Notes: generated by a model not told the origin, from the letters alone. DNA of 37,133 nt from an uncultured Porphyromonadaceae bacterium (GCA_947166165.1 CAMVDK010000002.1:1-37133), one strand, 5' to 3'; positions 1 through 9,755 are shown, counted from the first letter of the stretch. Numbers and translations: made by a program.

Positions 1-1605
1 TCCGCACTCTTTGCAGCGCACCATGGGCGCATAGCCGCGGCGGTTCTGGAACAGGATCACCTGCTCGCCGCGCTCGAGGGCGTGGCGGCAGTCGGCGATG
101 AGCTCCTGGCTGAAGAGTCCGCGCATCTCCCGCTTTTTGCGTGCCTGGCGGGTGTCGATCACCTTGACCGTGGGCAGCTGGAGGTCGGCGTAGCGGGTGA
201 GCAGCTGCACGAGGGCGTATTGGCCTTGGCGGGCGCGGTGGTAGACCTCGATGGCGGGTGTGGCCGAGCCGAGCAGGGTCTTGGCGCCGTGCATGCCGGC
301 GAGCATGATGGCGGCGTTGCGCCCGTTGTAGCGTGGCGCGGGGTCTTGCTGCTTGTAGCTGCTGTCGTGCTCCTCGTCGACAATCACAAGTCCGAGCTTG
401 CTGTAGGGCAGGAATACGCTCGAGCGCACGCCGAGCACCACGCACGGCTCGCTGCTGTGCAGCAGCCGTTTCCAGATGTCGACGCGCTCGTTGTCGCTGA
501 ACTTGGAGTGGTAGATGAGCAGTCGGTCGCCCAGCACTCGCCGCAGCCGCTTGGTGAGCTGGGTGGTGAGGGCGATTTCGGGCACGAGGTAGAGCACCTG
601 CAGGCCGAGCTTGAGGGCGTCGAGGATGAGGTGGAGATAGACGGTGGTCTTGCCGCTCGAGGTGACGCCGTGCAGCAGGGCAATGGCGTGGGTCTTGAAG
701 GCCTGGTGGATTTCGGTGTAGGCCCGCCGCTGCTCGTCGGTGAGCTGCGGTGGCGGCTGCGTGTGCGCGTCGGTGGAGGCGAAGCGGTTGATTTCGCGCT
801 TGTAGGTCTGCAGGAATCCCCGCTGCACGGCGGCGCTGAGCACGGCGGCGCTGACGTCGGCGCGGCGCAGCAGGTCGTCCTTGGTCACCTCGCGGGGCTC
901 GCCGCCGGGGTTGAGCCAGTGTGCCAGGTCGAGGTAGGCAAGCAGGAGCTGCTCCTGCTTGCGGGCGCGGCTCACGCTGTCGAACAGCCGGTGGAGGCCG
1001 TCGTCGTCGCCGCGCTCAAGGGTGAGGCGCACGCAGGTCTCGGTCTTGGGGCGGTAGTTGTCGATCACGCGCTCGCTCACGTGGATGGCTCCGCGGTCGA
1101 GCAGGCGGTGCACGGTGCCTTCCACGGTCTTGAAGCCGGTGGCCTGGGCGATGTCGGCAATCTGCACGCGTCCGCGCTGCGCCGTGAGGTCGAGCACCAC
1201 GCGCTCGCGGTCGCTCAGCCGGTGGTCGGGGTCTTCCTCGAAGTCGGCGTTGGGGCTGATGAAGGTCTCGCTCTCCACCTTGAGGCCGCTGGGTACGGCG
1301 GCCTTGTAGACCTCGCCCATCGAGCAGAGGCAGTATTCGGCCATCCACTGCCAGAACTTGAGCTGCGGGTGCCGCACGATGGGGGCGCCGTCGAGGGCGG
1401 CCAGCAGTTGCTTGACCTCGTAGCCGGTGGGCTGCTGGTGGTGGAGGCTCTCCACGATGCCGGTGTAGATTTTTTTGCGTCCGAAGGGCACGAGCACACG
1501 GCTGCCCACGGCTACGGTGATTGCGGGCGGGACGAGGTAGGTGTAGGTGCCTGGTATCGACAGTGGCAGCAGGACTTCGGCAAACTGTGGGGTGGCGGGT
1601 TGCAT
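1..1605 (-). CDS. priA: Primosomal protein N' / replication restart helicase PriA (3' end truncated by window edge)
   Basis: Minus-strand translation from ATG at 1605: MQPATPQFAEVLLPLSIPGTYTYLVP...; helicase motifs LLHGVTSSGKTTVYLHLI, IVDEEHDSSYKQ, LLGSATPAIEVY, ILFQNRRGYAPMVRCKECG. Not in the supplied ORF track, probably because its stop lies outside the window. Confidence 0.95.
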   Translation of the reverse strand, partial: MQPATPQFAEVLLPLSIPGTYTYLVPPAITVAVGSRVLVPFGRKKIYTGIVESLHHQQPTGYEVKQLLAALDGAPIVRHPQLKFWQWMAEYCLCSMGEVYKAAVPSGLKVESETFISPNADFEEDPDHRLSDRERVVLDLTAQRGRVQIADIAQATGFKTVEGTVHRLLDRGAIHVSERVIDNYRPKTETCVRLTLERGDDDGLHRLFDSVSRARKQEQLLLAYLDLAHWLNPGGEPREVTKDDLLRRADVSAAVLSAAVQRGFLQTYKREINRFASTDAHTQPPPQLTDEQRRAYTEIHQAFKTHAIALLHGVTSSGKTTVYLHLILDALKLGLQVLYLVPEIALTTQLTKRLRRVLGDRLLIYHSKFSDNERVDIWKRLLHSSEPCVVLGVRSSVFLPYSKLGLVIVDEEHDSSYKQQDPAPRYNGRNAAIMLAGMHGAKTLLGSATPAIEVYHRARQGQYALVQLLTRYADLQLPTVKVIDTRQARKKREMRGLFSQELIADCRHALERGEQVILFQNRRGYAPMVRCKECG

Positions 1606-1664
1606 ATGGCTCGGTGGGTGAGGGGTTGTGCGGCCGGCGGGCGGGGCCGGGCTTGATTTCAGTG

Positions 1665-1696
1665 CAAAGGTAGCGATTGTTTCCGATTCGGGCAAA
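1665..1696 (-). promoter_or_regulatory. Bacteroidota-type promoter for priA
   Basis: On the minus strand TTTG-N20-TACCTTTG (plus strand CAAAGGTA at 1665-1672, CAAA at 1693-1696), matching consensus TTTG-N19/20-TAnnTTTG, about 60 nt upstream of the priA ATG. Confidence 0.7.
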
Positions 1697-1862
1697 TCCG
1701 ACGGGCTAAAAAAGCGGCTTGCCGGCTCCCTCGGCGTGCTGCTGCGCGAAGGCCCGGCGGCCCGCCGTCGCAGCCACCTCGGCGCGCTGCCGGCGTGAGG
1801 GGCCGTGACGCGCTGCCATTCAGCTCCGTAAAATCTTAAAACAATGAAAAATTGGTGGTTTG

Positions 1863-1894
1863 TTTGGCGCTTTGGGCAGAAATCGATAAATTTG
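1863..1894 (+). promoter_or_regulatory. Bacteroidota-type promoter
   Basis: TTTG (1863-1866)-N20-TAAATTTG (1887-1894), 29 nt before ATG at 1923. Confidence 0.7.
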
Positions 1895-1922
1895 CAGGTT
1901 CAAACGATAAACTATCCAGGCG

Positions 1923-3278
1923 ATGAGACGTATTTTCACCCTATTGACGCTACTTATATCTGTTGGTTCGCTGTGCGCCGGGGCTGCTGAATCGGCCCCG
2001 CTGAGGGCGAAGCTCACCGGCAACAACCTGATGGTTTCGGTTGACAGCGGCGACGCCGACGAGATGTGCTTCTGCTTCAGGCCGTGCATGCAGAACAAGC
2101 TGATGACGTTCTCGCACGTCGGATTGCGCGAATCGCTCGTCGACTCGGTGCGCGACCCGTCGGACATGCTGCGCGACACCACCATGCGCTGGCTCAACAG
2201 TGCCACGAGCGACAACATCGGCCCCGTGGGCGTGAATGGGTATGCCAACTTCGTGGGCGGCAACCACCTGTGGCAGGCCCCCGACGAATACGGCACTCCC
2301 GGCAAAGGGGCCGCGACGAAGGTGCTCACGGCCGTGTGCGACAGTTTCCTGATTCTTGCCGACGGCGCGCCGCTGGCGTCCGGCGTGCTCACCGAGTGCC
2401 GCCAGATCACGGTGGAGGTGTGGAACACGCTCATGGACCCGCTCGTGCCGCCGCTCGATGGCGCCAAGGCGCTCCACTCGCCGCTCATCGGCGAGCATGC
2501 GCGCTACACGCTCGAGCACAACACCATAGTCGTGGATATGGAGCACAGCTATTATAAGGACTTCACCGTGAGCCGCTACTACGGCATGCAGTCGATGTTT
2601 GTAGGCGAGGACGAAATCTTCACGCCCAGCGGAGTGTACCGCTCGTGGACCATACAGGAGGCCGTGCTGAATTTCAAAAAGTCGCGCTGCCCGTGGCTCT
2701 CGCATTTCGTTGAGCGACAGCCGAGCGGCTGGTGCCAGACCACCTGGCTCATGAACGACGGCCTGGGCTCGCACGAGTTCATCCAGGACGACGCACCCAT
2801 CTTTGTGCGTGGCAGCCGCAAGTGCTACCACGTGCTGATGAACAACACGCCCGTCATGGCTGGCGAGCGTCACAGCTGGCGCGGGGCCTATGTGTGGAGC
2901 CGGCCCGATGTCGACGACGACTTCTTGTTCATGACGCGCGGGCGCATCAACGGCCGCGAGCTGGTCTTCATCGACACCAAGTGCGCCGGCTCGGTCACCA
3001 TCGCCCGTCCGGAGTGGTGGAACGCGTTCTACATGCCCATCGACAGCCACGACATCACCATCACCGGCACCGCCGACGACATCACCATCACCGCCACCAA
3101 GGCCAGCGGCGAGGTGCTTGTCGAGCTGACGGAGACCGATGCCGTGCGCGACATCGGCGCCGACCGGCGCAGCGCGGGTGGCGATGTGTGGCACACCATG
3201 CAGGGGCAGCGCATCGCCCCGCCGTCGCAGCCCGGCATCTATGTGCACAACGGCGCCAAGGTGCTCATCACGCCTTAG
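1923..3278 (+). CDS. Secreted protein of unknown function with a C-terminal sorting-domain-like tail
   Basis: 451 aa ORF with signal peptide (MRRIFTLLTLLISVGSLCAGAAES). C-terminus VWHTMQGQRIAPPSQPGIYVHNGAKVLITP resembles the ...NLQGQRV...GIYIVNGKKVLVK tails of Bacteroidales surface proteins. Confidence 0.75.
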   Translation: MRRIFTLLTLLISVGSLCAGAAESAPLRAKLTGNNLMVSVDSGDADEMCFCFRPCMQNKLMTFSHVGLRESLVDSVRDPSDMLRDTTMRWLNSATSDNIGPVGVNGYANFVGGNHLWQAPDEYGTPGKGAATKVLTAVCDSFLILADGAPLASGVLTECRQITVEVWNTLMDPLVPPLDGAKALHSPLIGEHARYTLEHNTIVVDMEHSYYKDFTVSRYYGMQSMFVGEDEIFTPSGVYRSWTIQEAVLNFKKSRCPWLSHFVERQPSGWCQTTWLMNDGLGSHEFIQDDAPIFVRGSRKCYHVLMNNTPVMAGERHSWRGAYVWSRPDVDDDFLFMTRGRINGRELVFIDTKCAGSVTIARPEWWNAFYMPIDSHDITITGTADDITITATKASGEVLVELTETDAVRDIGADRRSAGGDVWHTMQGQRIAPPSQPGIYVHNGAKVLITP

Positions 3279-3314
3279 CGGGGGGGGGCACCGCCAACGC
3301 GGAAGTCAGGCCAC

Positions 3315-3359
3315 AGGCGGCCATCGGGTGCGGCACCGGCGCGCACGCGATGGCCGCCT
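3315..3359. terminator. Bidirectional terminator-like hairpin between convergent genes
   Basis: AGGCGGCCATCGGGTGCG (3315-3332) / CGCACGCGATGGCCGCCT (3342-3359): 17 of 18 positions complementary; the right arm overlaps the stop codon of the minus-strand gene. Confidence 0.6.
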
Positions 3360-4038
3360 AACTTGTGGAAGCTTGCGCCAGGGCTTGCCAGAGCGGGTCG
3401 GGCGGCAGCGGCGCGGTGAGGTCGATGTCGATGTGGCTCACGGGGTGACTGAAGCGGATGCGGTGGCTCTGCAGGCAGATGCCGCCGTCGGGGTTGCTGC
3501 GGCGGGCGCCATACTTCAGGTCGCCCTTGATGGGGCAGCCTATGGCGGCCAGCTGGCAGCGAATCTGGTGCTTGCGGCCGGTGACCAGGTCCACCTCCAC
3601 GAGGTGGTAGTGCTCGCCGCTGGCCAGCAGGCGGTAGTGGAGCACAGCCTTCTGGGCGCCGTCGACCGGCGTGGGCGAGGCGTAGGTCTTGTTGGTGCGC
3701 TCCACGCTGGTGAGCCAGTGGGTGAGCGTGCCAGTGGGCTGGGGTGGGGCGGCGCAGGTGATGGCCCAGTAGGTCTTGTGCACCTCGCCGCGGCGCAGCA
3801 GCTCGTTCATGCGCGAAAGCCCCTTGCTCGTGCGGGCAAACACCACCAGCCCCCACGTGGGGCGGTCGAGGCGGTGCACCACGCCGCAGAACACGTTGCC
3901 CGGCTTGTTGTATTTCGCTTTGATCCACCGCTTCAGCGTCTCGACGAGCGGCTCGTCGCCCGTGCGGTCGCCCTGCACGAGCTCGCCGGCCGCTTTGTTC
4001 ACCACGATGAGGTGGTTGTCTTCGTAGATGACTTCCAT
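3358..4038 (-). CDS. RluA-family pseudouridine synthase
   Basis: 226 aa; IIYEDNHLIVVNKAAG-like N-terminus, catalytic motif HRLDRPTWGLVVFART, KTYWAI, LVTGRKHQIRCQLAAIGCPIKGDLKYG. Confidence 0.9.
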   Translation of the reverse strand: MEVIYEDNHLIVVNKAAGELVQGDRTGDEPLVETLKRWIKAKYNKPGNVFCGVVHRLDRPTWGLVVFARTSKGLSRMNELLRRGEVHKTYWAITCAAPPQPTGTLTHWLTSVERTNKTYASPTPVDGAQKAVLHYRLLASGEHYHLVEVDLVTGRKHQIRCQLAAIGCPIKGDLKYGARRSNPDGGICLQSHRIRFSHPVSHIDIDLTAPLPPDPLWQALAQASTS

Positions 4039-4128
4039 AGTCCCTTACACCTTTATTTATATAGTAACTGTTGCGATTCGTTGAAAAAATGCCAAAATGG
4101 TCGCAACCCGCCCCAAGATTCAGCGCTG

Positions 4129-4159
4129 CAAAATTAGTGCAAACCGAGCGCAATGGCAA
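4129..4159 (-). promoter_or_regulatory. Promoter of the RluA-type gene, embedded in a repeated 27-mer
   Basis: Minus strand TTG-CCATTGCGCTCGGTTTGCAC-TAATTTTG (TTG-N20-TAnnTTTG). Confidence 0.6.
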
Positions 4160-4273
4160 GTAAACGGCAAGCAAAATTTATTTTGAATTGCCTGTTTACT
4201 TGCCATTGCCGAGGTGCCGCCTAATTTCGAGGGCAAAGCCCTCAACATTAGTGCAAACCGAGCGCAATGGCAA
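4133..4273. repeat. Intergenic repeat cluster: 27-bp perfect direct repeat plus long imperfect palindrome
   Basis: ATTAGTGCAAACCGAGCGCAATGGCAA at 4133-4159 and 4247-4273. Inverted repeat CAATGGCAAGTAAAC (4151-4165) / GTTTACTTGCCATTG (4194-4208) with internal GGCAA..CAAAAT/ATTTTG..TTGCC pairing. Small hairpin GAGGGC-AAA-GCCCTC (4229-4243). Confidence 0.85.
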
Positions 4274-4446
4274 TCGTTTGCTCCGTTTTTTTCCAAAAGA
4301 GGGACAATGGGGTCGGAGGTTGTTGTCCCGCTTTTGGCTGGTTATGAACTATAAGTGTTAATTTTTTGTAATAGGGTGGGTGGAGTGGGGCGGAGGGGGG
4401 AATATCGATTTTTTTTCCCGAAATGCGTCAATTTTAACACTGGAGA

Positions 4447-4477
4447 TTGCGTTTTTGAAAAATTTTGTTTACCTTTG
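4447..4477 (+). promoter_or_regulatory. Promoter of the susC-led operon
   Basis: TTG (4447-4449)-N20-TACCTTTG (4470-4477); implies a roughly 170-nt 5' UTR before the likely susC start at 4655. Confidence 0.6.
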
Positions 4478-4654
4478 CGAACTGAAATTTGCTTATTGTT
4501 AAGAACCTACCAATCTAAGGTGCTGCTAAATGGGTGAGAGCTAGAGACTTCGGCGTAGCGCGGAGGTCGCTGCATCCATCTATGGGCGGCAGAGTTACGG
4601 TTTGATACTTTTGAGAATAGAATTATGTTTAAGATACAATTAAAAACAGTGCTT

Positions 4655-7600
4655 ATGAGTCTTAAGAAATTGCTTTCGCTCATTGTGCTCTCGCTGGTGG
4701 CCTTCACCATCAACGCCCAAGTAAAGGCGAGTGGTGTGGTGCTCGACGAGAACAATGAGCCTGTGATTGGTGCGACCGTTGTCCAGAAGGACAAACCGGG
4801 CAACGGAACCGCGACCGATTTCGACGGAAACTTCACGCTGACCGTGCCCAACGGGGCGCAAATCAAAATCACGTACATCGGCTATGAGGACGTGATTGTG
4901 GCAGCGAAGAGTGGAATGAAAATCACCTTGAAGCCGAGTGAGTCAACAACTCTTCAGGAGGTGGTCGTGACGGGTTACCAGAAAGTGGACAAACGTCTGT
5001 TTACTGGTGCCACGACGAGCGTTGACGCGAGCAAGGCCAAGCTCGACGGTGTGGCCGACGTGAGCCGCTCGCTCGAGGGCCGCGCCGCCGGTGTGCAGGT
5101 GCAGAACGTGTCGGGTACCTTCGGTACCGCCCCCAAGATCCGCGTGCGCGGTGCCACCTCTATCTATGGTAGTTCCAAGCCGCTGTGGGTGGTGGACGGT
5201 GTGATTCTGGAGGACAACGTCGACATCAGCGCCGACGACCTGTCGTCGGGCGACGCCACCACGCTGATTGCCTCGGCAGTGGCCGGCCTGAACGCCGACG
5301 ACATCGCCAGCTTCCAGATTCTGAAGGACGGCTCGGCAACCTCAATCTATGGCGCCAAGGCCAACGCCGGTGTGATTGTGATCACCACCAAGACCGGTCG
5401 CAAGGGCCACACGTCGATCAACTACACGGGTGAGTTTACCTACCGCCTGAAGCCCAACTACCGCGACTTCAACATCAGCAACTCGCAGGAGCAGATGGGC
5501 ATCTACAAGGAGATGGAGCAGAAGGGCTGGCTCGAGATGGCCAACCTGATCAACGGTTCCACTTCGGGTACCTACGGCCAGATGTACTTGCTCATGAACC
5601 AGTTCAACAAGACCAACGGCCAATTCGGTCTGGAGAACAGCCGCTCGGCCATGAATGCCTACCTGCGCAAGGCCGAGATGAACAACACCGACTGGTTCGA
5701 CCTGCTGTTCAACAACAACATTATGCAGAACCACGCTGTGAGCATCAGCGGCGGTACCGACAAGGGCTCGTTCTACACGTCGGTCTCGCTGATGAACGAC
5801 CCGGGCTGGTACAAGCAGAGTACTGTGGAGCGCTACACGTTCAACAGCAACGCCATTTACCAGATTACCGACAAGGTGCGCGTCAAGATCCTGAACAGCG
5901 ACAGTTACCGCCGTCAGCGCGCTCCGGGCACCCTGGCCCAGAACGTGGACGTGGTGAGTGGTAACGTGAGCCGCTCGTTCGATATCAACCCCTACAGCTT
6001 CGCCATCAACTCGAGCCGCGCGCTCGACCCGACGCTGACCTATCGCCGCAACTACACCGACTTCAACATCTTCCATGAGCTGGAGAACAACTACATCGAC
6101 CTTAACGTGCTCGATGTCAAGTTCCAGGGTGAGTTGCAGATCAAGCCCATCATGAAGCAGGACCAGAACCTGGAAATCAACCTGCTGGCCAGCTACCGTT
6201 ACAGCAACTCGGAGCAGAACCACTATGTGACCGACAACAGTAACCAGGCCATGGCCTACCGTGCCGGTGTCGACCCCGAGGACGCCATCGTCCGCTCGAG
6301 CAACACCTACCTCTACACCGACCCCGACGAGCCCAACGCGCTGCCCGAGACGGTGCTCCCCCGCGGTGGTATGCTGTTCTACAACAAGTACACCATCACC
6401 CAGGTTGACTTCCGCGCCCAGGCGCAGTACATGAAGAACTTCAACGAGAAGCACCTGTTCCAGATCATGGCCGGTGCCGAAGCCAGCCGCGTGGACCGCT
6501 ACTCGCAGAGCTTCGAGGGCTGGGGCATCGAGTACAGTGGCCACTTGACCAACATCCGCTCCACCTTATTTAAACAGAAAGAGGAGGAGAACGGCAGCTA
6601 CTTCACCGACTCGCGCGGTTACCGCCGCAACGCCGCCTTCTATGCGCTGGCTACTTACAGCTACATGGGCAAGTACATCTTCAACGCCACCGGCCGCTAC
6701 GAGGGTTCGAACCTCATGGGCCGCACACGTCAGAGCCGCTGGCTGCCCACGTGGAACCTCTCGGCCGCTTGGAACGTGCACGACGAGACCTTCTTCCAGC
6801 AGGCTCCGTTCAACCGCTGGTGGAACACCGCCAAGCTGCGTCTGAGCTACTCGCTCACCGGCGAGAGCGGCCCCACGGGCTATGCCAACGCCGAGGCGCT
6901 CTACTATCCCTACCACCCGTGGCGTCCCGAGACCGAGACCAAGGAGGTGGGTATCGGCCTGAACGGCCTTGCCAACTCCGAGCTGAGCTACGAGAAGAAG
7001 CATGAGTTCGACGTGGGTGTCGACCTGGGTTTCCTGGGCAACCGCATCAACCTCGAGTTCGACTGGTACAAGCGTAACAACTTCGACCTGATTGGCCGCA
7101 TCAACACCACCGGTGTGGGTGGCTTCATCAGCAAGTATGCCAACGTGGCCGAGATGAGGTCGCATGGTGTGGAGTTCACCTTGTCGACGCGCAACATCGA
7201 CCCCGTGAAGCCCACCGACTTCAGCTGGAGCACCGACTTCACCTTCTCCTACTCGAAGACGAAGATCACCAAGCTCGATTCGCGCAGTAACGTCATCGGC
7301 CTGGTTCAAGGTAATGGCTTCCCCCTCGAGGGCTATCCCCACCGCGCTGTGTTCTCGATCCCCTTCGTGGGCCTCGACAACCACGGTGTGCCCCAAATCA
7401 TCAACGAGAACGGCGAGGTGACCACCAGCTCGATCAACTTCCAGGAGTATGAGAAGCTCGACTTCCTGAAATATGAGGGTCCCGTCGACGCTCCCTACTC
7501 GGGCGGTTTCGGCAACATGTTCGGCTGGAAGGGCTTCCACCTGAACGTGTTCATCACCTATTCGTTTGGCAACGTGCTTCGCTTGACGCCGAGCTTCGGC

Positions 7601-8005
7601 GCCGCCTACAGCGACCAGCGCGCCATGGCCAAGGAGTTCAAGAACCGCTGGGTGATTCCCGGCGATGAGAAGCTGACCGACATCCCCGGCATCGCTTCGC
7701 GCCGCCAGACCTACAGCGACCCCTACATCAGCTATGCCTACAACGCCTACAACTACAGCACGGCCCGCATCGCCGACGGCGGCTTCATCCGCCTGAAAGA
7801 GGTGTCGCTCACCTACGACCTCCCCAAGTCGTTCATCTCCAAGCTGCGCATGACCAGCGCTTCGGTGAAGCTCGCAGCCACCAACATCTGCCTGCTCTAC
7901 GCCGACAAGAAGCTCAACGGCGAGGATCCCGAGTTCTTCAACACCGGTGGTGTGGCATCGCCCAACCCCAAGCAGCTCACCTTCACGCTGCGTTTCGGAC
8001 TCTGA
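4655..8005 (+). CDS. SusC/RagA family TonB-linked outer membrane protein
   Basis: Signal peptide MSLKKLLSLIVLSLVAFTINAQ, carboxypeptidase-regulatory-like domain (VLDENNEPVIGATVVQKDKPGNGTATDFDGNFTL), plug motifs (LQEVVVTGYQ, IRVRGATSIYGSSKPLWVVDGV, ILKDGSATSIYGAKANAGVIVITTK), C-terminal beta strand LTFTLRFGL. Alternative upstream ATG at 4625. Confidence 0.95.
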   Translation: MSLKKLLSLIVLSLVAFTINAQVKASGVVLDENNEPVIGATVVQKDKPGNGTATDFDGNFTLTVPNGAQIKITYIGYEDVIVAAKSGMKITLKPSESTTLQEVVVTGYQKVDKRLFTGATTSVDASKAKLDGVADVSRSLEGRAAGVQVQNVSGTFGTAPKIRVRGATSIYGSSKPLWVVDGVILEDNVDISADDLSSGDATTLIASAVAGLNADDIASFQILKDGSATSIYGAKANAGVIVITTKTGRKGHTSINYTGEFTYRLKPNYRDFNISNSQEQMGIYKEMEQKGWLEMANLINGSTSGTYGQMYLLMNQFNKTNGQFGLENSRSAMNAYLRKAEMNNTDWFDLLFNNNIMQNHAVSISGGTDKGSFYTSVSLMNDPGWYKQSTVERYTFNSNAIYQITDKVRVKILNSDSYRRQRAPGTLAQNVDVVSGNVSRSFDINPYSFAINSSRALDPTLTYRRNYTDFNIFHELENNYIDLNVLDVKFQGELQIKPIMKQDQNLEINLLASYRYSNSEQNHYVTDNSNQAMAYRAGVDPEDAIVRSSNTYLYTDPDEPNALPETVLPRGGMLFYNKYTITQVDFRAQAQYMKNFNEKHLFQIMAGAEASRVDRYSQSFEGWGIEYSGHLTNIRSTLFKQKEEENGSYFTDSRGYRRNAAFYALATYSYMGKYIFNATGRYEGSNLMGRTRQSRWLPTWNLSAAWNVHDETFFQQAPFNRWWNTAKLRLSYSLTGESGPTGYANAEALYYPYHPWRPETETKEVGIGLNGLANSELSYEKKHEFDVGVDLGFLGNRINLEFDWYKRNNFDLIGRINTTGVGGFISKYANVAEMRSHGVEFTLSTRNIDPVKPTDFSWSTDFTFSYSKTKITKLDSRSNVIGLVQGNGFPLEGYPHRAVFSIPFVGLDNHGVPQIINENGEVTTSSINFQEYEKLDFLKYEGPVDAPYSGGFGNMFGWKGFHLNVFITYSFGNVLRLTPSFGAAYSDQRAMAKEFKNRWVIPGDEKLTDIPGIASRRQTYSDPYISYAYNAYNYSTARIADGGFIRLKEVSLTYDLPKSFISKLRMTSASVKLAATNICLLYADKKLNGEDPEFFNTGGVASPNPKQLTFTLRFGL

Positions 8006-8049
8006 TTCTCCATGAAGTATAGTAGAACAATTAAAGCGCTATATATAAT

Positions 8050-9720
8050 ATGAAATTGAAATACACATCGATGATTGCCGCGCTCGGCCTGCTGGCCCTG
8101 TCGTCGTGCAACGATTATCTGGACAAGACGCCCGACACGCGCGTCTACCTGCAGAATGTGGACCAGTTGCGCCAACTGCTCGTTGACGGTTACATGGGCA
8201 ACGACTATGTGACCCCCTGCGAGCTGGCGAGCGACAACATGGTCGACAACACTGCGCCCGACAAGAGCGGCAACCGCTACAACCTGGCCGCCTACGACCT
8301 GACCGACAACCAGCTCTTCGCCTGGGAGGACGTCACGCTGGGCACCGGCGAGGACACACCCTACTCGGTGTGGAACTCGTGCTACGCCGCCATCGCCAAC
8401 GCCAACGCCGCGCTCGACCGCGCAGCCGAGTTTGAGGCCAACATGGCCGACGACGACGGCCCGCTGAGCTACACCGACTCGCTGAAGCTGCAGGCCGTGA
8501 AGGGTGAGGCCTACCTGATTCGCGCCTACCACCACTTCATCCTGGCCAATGTGTTCTGCATGCCCTATGCCGGCCCCGTCGATGGCAAGAAACAGCAGGG
8601 TCTGCCCTACATGAAGGCTTGCGAGACCACCGTCAGCCCGAATTACGACCGCGGCAACCTGGCCGACTTCTACGCCAACATCGAGGCCGACCTCAAGGAG
8701 GGCCTGCGGTTGGTGAGCGACCAGTTCTACGAGGTGCCCCGTTACCACTTCAACCGCACCGCCGCCAACGCTTTCGCCGGTCGCTTCTACCTGTGGATCC
8801 GCGACTATGAGAAGGCCAAGTACTATGCCACCCTGGCCCTGGGCGACAACCCCGAGGTGAACATGAACCCCCTGTGGCGCCGCTCTGACCTCTACACCGG
8901 TGAGGACCATGTGCGTGCCAACAGCGGCATCACCAACCCGTCGGTGATGATGTCGATTGCCACCTATTCGGTGTTCAGCCGCCGTCCGGGCGACCGCTAC
9001 GGCTGCAAGGACAACGCCGCCAGCGGCACTTTCCGCGGCCCTGGCCCGACTTGGAACAACTCCCATCCGTGCTTCACCGGTATGATTTTCTACCGTGGCT
9101 CGACCGAGTACGGCTCGATGTTCTTCGCCAACTGCGGCGAGCTCTTCGAGTACACCGACAAGCTGGCCGGCATCGGCTACGTGCACATGATGCGCAACGA
9201 GTTCACCGTGGAGAAGTGCCTGCTCGAGCGCGCCGAGGCCGAGATTTTCCTCGAGGAGTATGACGCTGCTTTGGCCGACCTGGACATGTGGCTGGCCAAC
9301 CGCGACAACTGCGTCAACAAAATCGGCAGCTCGCGCACGCCGCTCACCGAGGCCGCCATGCAGCGCTTCTACGGCAAGGCCCCGTCGGCCAACTACGAGA
9401 TCAACAAGCCGATGCACATCGACGAGGTGTTCCACAGCGACAAGTACAGCGTCAACGACCGCATGATTCCTTGGCTGCAGTGCGTGCAGCACTTCCGCCG
9501 CATCGAGACCGTGCATAAGGGCGACCGCTGGTTCGACATCAAGCGCTACGGCATCGTACTCACCCACCGCATCGGCACCAACCGTGTGGAGACCCTCACG
9601 CTCAACGACAAGCGCCGCGCCATCCAGCTGCCCTACGAGGTGTGGATTGCCGGACTGGAGAAGAACGTGCGCGACGACATCCCCACTGATGTCAATCCCG
9701 GCGTGGAGCCTGAGGAGTGA
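8050..9720 (+). CDS. RagB/SusD family nutrient uptake outer membrane lipoprotein
   Basis: Lipobox LLALSSCNDYLDKTPDTRVY; SusD-like AYLIRAYHHFILANVFCMPY and RWFDIKRYGIVLTH; directly downstream of SusC. Confidence 0.92.
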   Translation: MKLKYTSMIAALGLLALSSCNDYLDKTPDTRVYLQNVDQLRQLLVDGYMGNDYVTPCELASDNMVDNTAPDKSGNRYNLAAYDLTDNQLFAWEDVTLGTGEDTPYSVWNSCYAAIANANAALDRAAEFEANMADDDGPLSYTDSLKLQAVKGEAYLIRAYHHFILANVFCMPYAGPVDGKKQQGLPYMKACETTVSPNYDRGNLADFYANIEADLKEGLRLVSDQFYEVPRYHFNRTAANAFAGRFYLWIRDYEKAKYYATLALGDNPEVNMNPLWRRSDLYTGEDHVRANSGITNPSVMMSIATYSVFSRRPGDRYGCKDNAASGTFRGPGPTWNNSHPCFTGMIFYRGSTEYGSMFFANCGELFEYTDKLAGIGYVHMMRNEFTVEKCLLERAEAEIFLEEYDAALADLDMWLANRDNCVNKIGSSRTPLTEAAMQRFYGKAPSANYEINKPMHIDEVFHSDKYSVNDRMIPWLQCVQHFRRIETVHKGDRWFDIKRYGIVLTHRIGTNRVETLTLNDKRRAIQLPYEVWIAGLEKNVRDDIPTDVNPGVEPEE

Positions 9721-9755
9721 CTTGTGGACAACATGACAATCATTAATCAAAACTG

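Noticed and set aside
82-1656. 524-aa plus-strand ORF at the left end
   Set aside because: Antisense shadow of priA, whose minus-strand frame shows all helicase motifs.
4355-4537. 60-aa ORF upstream of susC
   Set aside because: Overlaps the predicted promoter and leader, composition not protein-like, no ribosome-proximal signals.
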